Shown: positions 1 to 6,371 of the stretch, piece by piece | Position numbering within the stretch: position 1 is the stretch's first letter | Layout: every line of letters begins with the position of its first letter | NCBI GenBank assembly: GCA_023253875.1 | Contig: JALRFC010000115.1 | Coordinates: forward strand, 1 to 6,371 | DNA from: Candidatus Kapaibacterium sp. | GTDB taxonomy: Bacteria > Bacteroidota > Ignavibacteria > Kapaibacteriales > UBA961 | Direction: 5' to 3' | Length of the DNA: 6,371 nucleotides | Made by a program: the position numbers and the translations under genes | The notes under the pieces: generated by a model | The model's database searches: none | What the model was told of the DNA's origin: nothing | What the model saw: the letters and a program-made list of their open reading frames with translations, nothing else

Positions 1-1314
1 CTCAATGCTCCGGCTTCGGCCCCAACCCTTGCATATTTTCGCATGGGTTTGGGAATGCTCATACTAATCAGCACGGTGCGATTCATTCTTCTCGGTTGGA
101 TAGACTTGCAATATATCCAACCTGATTTCCACTTTCCATATTATGGATTAGAGATCTTCTCAGCACCCTCTACTCCCATAATCTATGTAACATTTTTAGT
201 CCTTCTTGTTTCTTCAATCTGCGTGATCTTGGGATACAGATTCAGAATAATGTCTGCGTTCATGTTCTTGAGCTTCACATATATTGAATTGTGGGATGTC
301 TCATTTTATTTGAATCACTATTATGCGGTGAGTGTGTTCTCTTTGATTCTCTGCATACTACCTGCTCATGTTATTGCATCACTGGACGTGAAATCTGGTC
401 GCGTGAAAGAAGCGGATATTGTGCCTTATTGGACACATTTGATTGTATTCTTTCAAATTGGAATAATCTATGTCTATGCCGGCATTGCGAAAGTCAATGC
501 TGATTGGCTCTTTTCCGCTTTGCCACTCAAGATATGGCTCCCCGCACATGCATCACTCCCCATAATTGGTCCATTGCTTGCACTTGATAGTACAGCCTAT
601 GTCTTTGCTTGGTTTGGAATGTTCTATGATCTCTTTATCATTCTATTTTTGATCTATCCAAGAACTCGATATTATGCCTTTGCTTCAGTGATTGTCTTTC
701 ATTCCATTACCGGATTATTGTTTCAAATCGGAGTATTTCCGATTGTGATGATCTTCATGGCCACCGTATTTTTTGATGCTTCTATACATCGTACTATCAT
801 TCAGCGATTCTTTACGAAGAACAGTCAACAATCTGAAAAAATAACAGTGATTCTGCCGAAATATGGTATAGCATTACTTACCATCTATGTGATGTTTCAG
901 TTATTGTTTCCTTTCCGATATGCACTCTATCCCGGAAATCATCAATGGACAGAACTAGGATATAGATTCGGATGGCGAGTGATGTTGACTGAAAAATCAG
1001 GAATTGCTCAATTCATGATCACTGATAGAAAATCCGGAAAAACAGGATATGTCAATAATGCAGAATGGCTCAGCGCGCATCAAGAAAAACAGATGTCATT
1101 TCAGCCGGACATGATTCTTGCCTTCGCGCATTTTCTACATGATGAATATCAAAAGCAAGGAGTAAACGATCCTATTATTACTGTCGATTGCTGGGTGACG
1201 ATGAATGGCAGGCCTTCAGCAAGATTGATTGATCCAAGCGTGGATCTGTCAAATATTTCAGATAACTATTCGCAATTATCATGGATTGCTCCCTATCCCG
1301 GAGCATTACAATGA
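1..1314 (+). CDS. HTTM / vitamin K-dependent gamma-carboxylase-like membrane protein (5' end cut by window edge)
   Basis: Multi-pass inner-membrane protein of the HTTM family, the bacterial relatives of vitamin K-dependent gamma-glutamyl carboxylase. The frame is open to base 1. The 14 codons before the ATG at 43 encode LNAPASAPTLAYFR, which resembles the family's usual N-terminus, so the real start is upstream and probably few residues are missing. Numbering from the ATG at 43, hydrophobic segments lie near 1-20, 45-65, 70-112, 130-150, 170-205, 210-245 and 273-292. Family signatures are the YLNHYY motif (N91, H92), YAGIAKVNADW (K150, aligned by eye with catalytic Lys218 of the human enzyme), PLKIWL (161-166), FDLF-like YDLFI (195-199) and FH (219-220). 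A soluble tail after about 293 ends with NGRPSARLIDPSVDL (388-402), typical of bacterial members. The stop overlaps the receptor start by 4 bases, so the two are probably translated together. Family assignment is firm. Whether it carboxylates, epoxidises a quinone or does something else is unknown. Confidence 0.92.
   Translation, partial: LNAPASAPTLAYFRMGLGMLILISTVRFILLGWIDLQYIQPDFHFPYYGLEIFSAPSTPIIYVTFLVLLVSSICVILGYRFRIMSAFMFLSFTYIELWDVSFYLNHYYAVSVFSLILCILPAHVIASLDVKSGRVKEADIVPYWTHLIVFFQIGIIYVYAGIAKVNADWLFSALPLKIWLPAHASLPIIGPLLALDSTAYVFAWFGMFYDLFIILFLIYPRTRYYAFASVIVFHSITGLLFQIGVFPIVMIFMATVFFDASIHRTIIQRFFTKNSQQSEKITVILPKYGIALLTIYVMFQLLFPFRYALYPGNHQWTELGYRFGWRVMLTEKSGIAQFMITDRKSGKTGYVNNAEWLSAHQEKQMSFQPDMILAFAHFLHDEYQKQGVNDPIITVDCWVTMNGRPSARLIDPSVDLSNISDNYSQLSWIAPYPGALQ
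1300..1303 (+). promoter_or_regulatory. Shine-Dalgarno GGAG that sets the receptor start at 1311
   Basis: GGAG lies 7 bases before the ATG at 1311, inside the last codons of the HTTM gene. The alternative in-frame ATG at 1281 is preceded by AT-rich sequence without a purine-rich site. It would also put ten mostly polar residues (MDCSLSRSIT) ahead of an otherwise classic signal peptide. The site therefore supports the 1311 start and reinitiation across the ATGA overlap. Confidence 0.75.
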
Positions 1315-3761
1315 GAGTTGTCTATCTGTTCCTTTTATTCGTACTCCTTGAGTCTGCATTTTCAGCAGAGACTATATTGCCTGTTCCAAAACCTGTGAAT
1401 ATTATCATTGAGATTCGTGATTCTGATACCAAAAAGCAGGTCATTGGGGCTAAAGTATTTTTCTTCGATGATCAACAAACAATACGCTCCAATACATCAG
1501 GAATTGCGAGTCGGATGATTTCAACAGTAAAGGATCTCATCACCGTTCGCATATCTGCTCAAAGTTATGCTTCTGAACTTGTTTCCATATCGGTGAATAC
1601 ACCTACATTGACTGTCTATCTCAAGCATAAAGACATTATACTTGATGATGTTTTCGTACAATCAGAAAGTAATGGTAATGCACTTCTTGCTGGTTCATTG
1701 GAGAATGTCCAATTGGCTGCAATATTTGAAGGAAAGAAAACTGAACTCATTAATATGAATCAAATCCTTTCCAATAAATCAAATGCACAAGCCAGACAGA
1801 TATTTTCTCGAGTCCCTGGTTTGAATATCTGGGAAAATGATCAGGCAGGATTGCAATTGAGTATCGGTGGAAGAGGCATGAATCCTAATCGAACCGCTCA
1901 TTTCAATACGAGAATCAATGGTTATGACATGGCTGCCGATGCGCTTGGTTATCCGGAGAATTATTATACTCCACCAATGGAATTTGTCGAGAGAATTGAA
2001 ATCGTTCGTGGTGCTGCTTCCATGCAATATGGACCACAATTTGGGGGAATGGTTAATTTCAAATTGAAATCCGGACATGATACGATACCATTTCAAACAC
2101 ATACTCGATTATTCGGTGGATTATATGGGTTCATGAATGCATTTGCTTCAATACAAGGGTCTGATCAAGATGCCTTCACGTATTTTGCCGGGATATCCTA
2201 TAAGCGTGGAGATGGTTGGAGACCAAATGCTGATTATGATGCACTCACAGCATATGCTAATATTGGATATCGTCCTTTAGATTATTTCTCACTTACCTTT
2301 GAATCAACATATCATCTATCACTTCAACATCTTCCCGGTGGATTGACCGACAAACAATTCGAAGAAGATCCTGAAATATCCTATAGAAAGCATAATTGGT
2401 TTGGTGTGAATTGGAATATCAATGCCCTTCAAATGCTCTATGAATTCTCACCAATGACTCGTGTACAATCACGTTTTTTTAATGTGAATGCCATACGTTC
2501 TTCCCAAGGCAATCTTCAGAATACATCCGTGCTTGATGGTATTGTTTCACCGACTCTGATAAAGGGTGAGTTCATGAATTTCGGAAATGAAACCAGATTC
2601 ATGCATACATTCTTTTTGGATGAAAATCCATCAAATGTCCTCATAGGATGGAGAGCATATCATGGTGATGCCATCAGCATGCAAGGAATTCCTAGAGATC
2701 GAGTGAATCCTACATTTTCATATAGTGATAATGCATATCCGGAAAACATGGATATCAAAAATCCAGGCATCAATTATTCTCTCTTTGCAGAATCTGCAAT
2801 TCGTCCTACGGAGTATTGGACCATACTTCCGGGGATTCGATATGAATATGTACAAACTGGAAGCAAAGGTAGATTCACCGAACGCGTTCTTGATTTGGCT
2901 GGAAATCTAGTAAGTACGAATGACAATTATGAAGATCGCATTGTTGATCGTTCCATTGTGTTATATGGAATTGGTACTTCATTTAGAGTCGATCAAAATA
3001 TTGAACTATATGCCAATTATGCTCGAAACTTTAGAGCCATCACATTTAGTGATATTCGTGTCAATAATCCCAATCTTATCATTGATTCAATGCTAGATGA
3101 TGAAAAGGGTTTCAATGCAGATATTGGAGTGAAAGGACATGCTTTTTCAGGTCTTCTCTATTATGATGTCAGTGCCTTTTATCTTTCCTATGAAAATCGC
3201 ATAGGAACTGTACTGAAAAGTGATCGCGCTCCTCTCTTTTTACCATATAGATATCGAACCAATATTGGCGCAACCAGAACAGTTGGGATTGAATCCATCA
3301 TTGAAACTGATTTGTTCAAAGTGATTGGTATGAATACGCAACATAGTTTACGAGCATATCTCAATACTTCATTCATTGAAGGAAGCTATATTTCCTCTTC
3401 ACTTCCTGGCATTCAAGGAAAAACCGTAGAATATATTCCTTCAATCACACTGAGAAGTGGATTGGAATTACTGATGAATACCATGAATATCGGAATGAAT
3501 ATTTCCTATGTAGGACATCAATTCTCAGATGCAAGTAATGCAATTCGTTCATCGAATCCAATTGTCGGAGAGATTCCCGCTTATACCGTTCTTGATATAT
3601 CTTTCGGTTATAAAGTGACTCCATCCTTCACAATAGAAGCTCATGTCAATAATGCATGTAATACTCGGTATTTTACGCGAAGAGCTGAATCTTATCCCGG
3701 TCCCGGAATTATCCCTGCAGAGCCTTTGATGATAACCATGGGCATCATCATGAATCTATGA
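1311..3761 (+). CDS. TonB-dependent outer-membrane receptor, FecA-like (Fe(III)-dicitrate type)
   Basis: An 816-residue active-transport gate of the outer membrane, energised by TonB-ExbBD. Residues 1-19 form a signal peptide (MRVVYLFLLFVLLESAFSA, cut before ET). Residues about 28-108 form a carboxypeptidase-regulatory-like beta-sandwich, common on Bacteroidota receptors. LDDVFVQS (111-118) is a plausible TonB box. The plug spans roughly 145-253 and carries IGGRGMNPNRT (185-195) and ERIEIVRGAASMQYG (227-241), with an NTR-NGYD-ADALGYPE-YYTPP stretch between them that I associate with the FecA-like subgroup. The rest is a 22-strand-type barrel of alternating aromatic/polar strands, closing with YPGPGIIP (795-802) before the last strand. 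The start was chosen at 1311 for its ribosome-binding site, signal peptide and 4-base overlap with the HTTM gene. The last residue is Leu rather than the usual aromatic. Receptor identity is sure; the substrate (ferric citrate, another chelate or another compound) cannot be read from sequence. Confidence 0.95.
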   Translation: MRVVYLFLLFVLLESAFSAETILPVPKPVNIIIEIRDSDTKKQVIGAKVFFFDDQQTIRSNTSGIASRMISTVKDLITVRISAQSYASELVSISVNTPTLTVYLKHKDIILDDVFVQSESNGNALLAGSLENVQLAAIFEGKKTELINMNQILSNKSNAQARQIFSRVPGLNIWENDQAGLQLSIGGRGMNPNRTAHFNTRINGYDMAADALGYPENYYTPPMEFVERIEIVRGAASMQYGPQFGGMVNFKLKSGHDTIPFQTHTRLFGGLYGFMNAFASIQGSDQDAFTYFAGISYKRGDGWRPNADYDALTAYANIGYRPLDYFSLTFESTYHLSLQHLPGGLTDKQFEEDPEISYRKHNWFGVNWNINALQMLYEFSPMTRVQSRFFNVNAIRSSQGNLQNTSVLDGIVSPTLIKGEFMNFGNETRFMHTFFLDENPSNVLIGWRAYHGDAISMQGIPRDRVNPTFSYSDNAYPENMDIKNPGINYSLFAESAIRPTEYWTILPGIRYEYVQTGSKGRFTERVLDLAGNLVSTNDNYEDRIVDRSIVLYGIGTSFRVDQNIELYANYARNFRAITFSDIRVNNPNLIIDSMLDDEKGFNADIGVKGHAFSGLLYYDVSAFYLSYENRIGTVLKSDRAPLFLPYRYRTNIGATRTVGIESIIETDLFKVIGMNTQHSLRAYLNTSFIEGSYISSSLPGIQGKTVEYIPSITLRSGLELLMNTMNIGMNISYVGHQFSDASNAIRSSNPIVGEIPAYTVLDISFGYKVTPSFTIEAHVNNACNTRYFTRRAESYPGPGIIPAEPLMITMGIIMNL

Positions 3762-3764
3762 TCA
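3759..3764. other. Abutting convergent stop codons forming the palindrome TGATCA
   Basis: The plus-strand receptor ends in TGA at 3759-3761, and the minus-strand envelope gene ends in TGA read from 3764 to 3762. The two genes are directly adjacent with zero intergenic bases. I found no GC-rich hairpin with a T-run on either side, so any terminator must lie inside the opposing coding sequence or be Rho-type. Transcripts from the two sides are likely to overlap at their 3' ends. Confidence 0.85.
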
Positions 3765-5534
3765 ATGTATGATTTCCATGCGTATTCCCCTTTCATACAA
3801 TATACCTGTAGCGGAATGTTCATAAAGAGCATTCTCAATTCCCTTCTCGATAAATGTTACCTTATTTCGCAGGACGACTTTTTGTTCACGTACAATAGCA
3901 TCAATATATCGGAGAATGTCTTCTGATTTTTTGCGCATGTCTTCAGATATTGATGCATCTATGATTAGTAATATCTCATCATGTGTTTTCAGATATTGCT
4001 TAAGATCTTTTCGTATGCTATTATATATGATTGTATCCGATTGAATTTCAGGGACATATGTGAAAGAATGACCATGCATTTTATTCTCATTCGAAATTCG
4101 TATTCGAAAATCTTTTGAAAATATCTGCCGATTTCCATGTTCATCCTGATATGAAACATTCCAAGTATATGCACCTGCACCTGCTTCGCCTTGTAATAAT
4201 TCACTGCCATCAAGATGAACCGAAGAAGATGTAAAAGGACCAAATGTCTTGGTATACTTTTGTGGTCCTTCAATGTTGATAAACCATTCTTTTGGTATCA
4301 TTGATGTGTGAAGCGTACAAATGATAACATTTTCAGTTGGCGAGACACTTTCAAGCTCAAATTGAATAATTGGGTTAATCTTTGATGAGAATTCAGCCAT
4401 CACTGTTTCTTGATGTTTATGATTGATGGAGCAAATATTGAATCTAAATCTCGAAGAATCAATGCGAAGATGTCCTTGTGCAATACCGGTGAATCCCTGC
4501 ATGAATATTTTAGGATTTAAAGTGGAACAAAAGCGTACTATGCAAGTGTCATCTGATTGCTTCAGATGATTCAGCATGGAGAGTACACTTCTTTGTTCGA
4601 TACATGCTCTTTGTTTTCTCAAATCATTATTATGAAAAAGTGGGTCTGCTTTTGAACAAAGAAATTGTTGAGAGGACTGTAATACACGTGGATTGTTTTG
4701 TGCATCTGTAATAAGTGATTGAAATGATGAAAGATCCCATGACATCTTGACCGGTACATGTTCAATCATTGATCGTTTCCCTGCCATTTCATCTGGGATA
4801 TGCAAAGTGAATGGTAATTGCATTGGTACGCTTGACTTCGGTGGATGCAATGAGATCGAAATTCCTGTTCTTATGGAGAATGTTGACCAAATATTATCAA
4901 ATCCATCTTGATTCTGAGGAAATTCACCGGTTCTTTGATTGAATATAAAAGCTGTCTCCACATAAGGTGAGAGATGCAGAGGGATATCAAATCCACTTTG
5001 TTCTACAGGAATATCAGCCGATAGACCTGCGAAAAAACCCGGAATGGGTGAATTCATATGTGTCAATTGATTTGTATTGATATCAATTCCAAGCTTTCCT
5101 ATGGAATGATCAAGTAGGAAATTCAATGATGGACCACCATAGATCGAAAAAATATCCCATGGTTGTAGCAGTATTGCCGATTCAAATGATATATATGAAA
5201 GATGAGGTTGCATGGTTAGAGAACTAGGAACGATTTCATCTTGGATGAATCCGGATTTATCATCAATTGAAATTCTCCCCATGAGGAATAATGGATGATA
5301 CTCTGCAATCAGAGAGATACCAAACTGTGGATTCAATATTGAGAATTCGGGTTGACCTTTGGTGATGAAATTCGTCTTCATACCGATGGACTCAAAGTTC
5401 TGATATCCAACACTGATAGCATTGATGGAATTCGCTATGTCAACTCCATAGGAATGAATGCGAAATTGAGCATGGAGCGAGGCATGGAGTGAAAGGATTC
5501 CAAAGAATCCTGCTAAGTATTGAAGTAGTTTCAT
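3762..5534 (-). CDS. Secreted outer-membrane protein: N-terminal beta-barrel and degenerate OmpA-like C-terminus
   Basis: A 590-residue protein of unknown function. Residues 1-22 form a signal peptide (MKLLQYLAGFFGILSLHASLHA, cut before Q23). Residues about 23-229 show amphipathic strands, with phrases such as FGISLIAEYHPLFLMGRISI and IYGGPSLNF typical of small outer-membrane barrels of FCB bacteria. A middle region (230-390) is unrecognised. Residues about 390-480 look like an Ig-type beta-sandwich with W417, GPF (432-434), YTWNVSYQDEHGN (456-468). Residues about 495-590 have the spacing of an OmpA-like domain (predicted strand/helix pattern, final ALYEHSATGILYERGIRMEII), but I cannot find the usual peptidoglycan-binding D and R in a TD..G..N..LS..RA motif. 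Six cysteines lie between 293 and 406. The ATG overlaps the recG stop by one base (TAATG). No clear Shine-Dalgarno precedes it, so translation probably depends on coupling. Gene reality and export are firm; the domain calls after 230 are tentative. Confidence 0.75.
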   Translation of the reverse strand: MKLLQYLAGFFGILSLHASLHAQFRIHSYGVDIANSINAISVGYQNFESIGMKTNFITKGQPEFSILNPQFGISLIAEYHPLFLMGRISIDDKSGFIQDEIVPSSLTMQPHLSYISFESAILLQPWDIFSIYGGPSLNFLLDHSIGKLGIDINTNQLTHMNSPIPGFFAGLSADIPVEQSGFDIPLHLSPYVETAFIFNQRTGEFPQNQDGFDNIWSTFSIRTGISISLHPPKSSVPMQLPFTLHIPDEMAGKRSMIEHVPVKMSWDLSSFQSLITDAQNNPRVLQSSQQFLCSKADPLFHNNDLRKQRACIEQRSVLSMLNHLKQSDDTCIVRFCSTLNPKIFMQGFTGIAQGHLRIDSSRFRFNICSINHKHQETVMAEFSSKINPIIQFELESVSPTENVIICTLHTSMIPKEWFINIEGPQKYTKTFGPFTSSSVHLDGSELLQGEAGAGAYTWNVSYQDEHGNRQIFSKDFRIRISNENKMHGHSFTYVPEIQSDTIIYNSIRKDLKQYLKTHDEILLIIDASISEDMRKKSEDILRYIDAIVREQKVVLRNKVTFIEKGIENALYEHSATGILYERGIRMEIIH

Positions 5535-6371
5535 TATGCGATGTTCATATATTGTATATATGTTGACTTCAATCTTTGAAACTCATCTTTGATCATTACA
5601 TGTTCTTTTTTTCGCAATTGAGGATCATCCATTATCAGCATTCTGGCATCTTGTTTGGTCTTTTGAATGAGTTGCACATCATTGACCAAATCCGTGAATT
5701 GAAAATTAGGAAGTCCTGATTGTCTTGTACCTAAATAGTCGCCCGGACCACGTAATTTCATATCTGCTTCAGCAATGGCAAATCCATCAGTTGTTCCTGC
5801 CATGGTCATGAGTCGAGCAATAGCTGACTTTCTTTCTAATTGAATATCGTGACCATCTTTTTTCTGTACTTGATATCTAAAATGATCCTTGGTTGCTAAG
5901 AAACAATAGGATTGCGCTTCTCCCCTACCTACTCTACCACGCAATTGATGAAGCTGTGCCAAACCAAAACGTTCTGCATTTTCAATCAATATGACGGTTG
6001 CATTTGGTATATCAATGCCTACTTCAACAACTGTTGTGGCAATGAGAATATCATATGTTCCTTTCTTGAATTCCTGCATGATCAATTCCTTTTCATTCCA
6101 ATGCATTTTACCATGTAATAGAGCACAGGAATAATCAGTAAATATATCATTCTTCAGAAACTCATAATGTTCAGTAGCAGATTTGGCGGCAACTTTTTCA
6201 GAGGGTTCAACAAGCGGATAGACTATATATGCTTGATGTCCTTTTGCAACTTCATCTTTAATGAAGGTAAATGCAGTATCAAGAGAGCTTTCAAACACAA
6301 TTTCTGTTTTAATGGACTTCCGGCCTTTAGGCATTTGTTTGATGATGGTATTATCCAAATCACCATATACT
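5534..6371 (-). CDS. recG: ATP-dependent DNA helicase RecG, C-terminal part (5' end cut by window edge)
   Basis: RecG is a superfamily 2 helicase that reverses stalled forks and moves branched DNA junctions. The frame is open through the right edge, where the codons before the TTG at 6358 read VYGD. Together with LDNT this matches the conserved VYGDLD just after helicase motif III, so the TTG is an internal Leu. About 278 residues are present. The missing part, roughly 400 residues in typical ~700-residue RecG proteins, would hold the wedge domain and motifs I-III. Numbered from that TTG, the visible blocks are PKGRK (10-14), YPLVEPSEK (47-55), LLHGKM (80-85), motif V ATTVVEVGIDIPNA (107-120), motif VI QLHQLRGRVGRG (135-146) with its arginines intact, and the RecG translocation signature DGFAIAEADMKLRGPGDYLGTRQSG (starting 191). 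The stop TAA shares one base with the ATG of the downstream envelope gene, so they are likely co-transcribed. It appears intact within the window. Confidence 0.97.
   Translation of the reverse strand, partial: VYGDLDNTIIKQMPKGRKSIKTEIVFESSLDTAFTFIKDEVAKGHQAYIVYPLVEPSEKVAAKSATEHYEFLKNDIFTDYSCALLHGKMHWNEKELIMQEFKKGTYDILIATTVVEVGIDIPNATVILIENAERFGLAQLHQLRGRVGRGEAQSYCFLATKDHFRYQVQKKDGHDIQLERKSAIARLMTMAGTTDGFAIAEADMKLRGPGDYLGTRQSGLPNFQFTDLVNDVQLIQKTKQDARMLIMDDPQLRKKEHVMIKDEFQRLKSTYIQYMNIA

Noticed and set aside
43..45. ATG at 43 as the true start of the HTTM gene
   Set aside because: The frame is open to base 1, and the upstream codons encode a typical HTTM N-terminal stretch (ending LAYFR) that leads directly into the first membrane segment.
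1281..1310. Earlier in-frame ATG at 1281 for the TonB receptor
   Set aside because: It has no ribosome-binding site and adds ten polar residues before the signal peptide. The ATG at 1311 has GGAG at good spacing and the ATGA overlap.
1779..2102. Minus-strand open frame inside the TonB receptor gene
   Set aside because: It lies wholly opposite the conserved plug region, and its product has no recognisable features. It is a by-product of the coding strand.
3747..3762. Small inverted repeat ATCAT/ATGAT near the convergent stops as a terminator
   Set aside because: The stem is only 5 bp and AT-rich, with no T-run after it. It is expected by chance in this base composition.
3989..4273. Second minus-strand frame within the envelope protein gene
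   Set aside because: It overlaps the longer frame, which has a signal peptide and beta-strand pattern. The alternative product has no recognisable domain.
5912..6118. Plus-strand open frame opposite recG motifs V and VI
   Set aside because: The opposing strand encodes highly conserved helicase motifs, which fully explain the sequence.
6356..6358. TTG start codon giving a 274-residue stand-alone helicase fragment
   Set aside because: The codons upstream continue the conserved RecG motif VYGDLD to the window edge, so this is the interior of full-length recG, not a separate short gene.

Overview
The window looks like a chromosomal segment from an AT-rich Gram-negative bacterium of the Bacteroidota/Chlorobiota/Ignavibacteriota (FCB) group. 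Three things point there. The TonB-dependent receptor starts with a carboxypeptidase-regulatory-like domain, the 590-residue envelope protein has a signal peptide, an N-terminal beta-barrel and an OmpA-like C-terminus, and one of the two visible internal start codons has no clear Shine-Dalgarno sequence. This placement is inferred from protein style only; no rRNA or marker gene other than recG is present.

Layout: four genes in two convergent pairs fill the window with essentially no non-coding DNA. On the plus strand, an HTTM (vitamin K-dependent gamma-carboxylase-like) membrane protein enters from the left edge. It overlaps by 4 bases (ATGA) a FecA-like TonB-dependent outer-membrane receptor. 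On the minus strand, the C-terminal part of the ATP-dependent DNA helicase RecG enters from the right edge. It overlaps by 1 base (TAATG) a secreted 590-residue protein that appears to be a beta-barrel/OmpA-type outer-membrane protein with a strongly diverged C-terminal domain. The two pairs meet tail to tail with no gap: the stop codons abut and form the palindrome TGATCA at 3759-3764.

How the genes work together: the plus-strand pair is probably one translationally coupled unit for uptake or processing of a substrate (perhaps iron or another metal chelate) at the cell envelope. An inner-membrane enzyme-like protein is paired with an outer-membrane gate. The minus-strand pair joins DNA recombination/repair (RecG) with an envelope protein by tight packing; no functional link is evident.

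The true starts and promoters of HTTM and recG lie outside the window. There is no gene-free stretch over 300 bases. I saw no tRNA, rRNA, CRISPR array, insertion sequence, riboswitch or convincing terminator. The most interesting points are the coupled HTTM/receptor pair with apparently intact carboxylase-type residues, and the unusual cysteine-containing middle and degenerate OmpA-like tail of the 590-residue protein.
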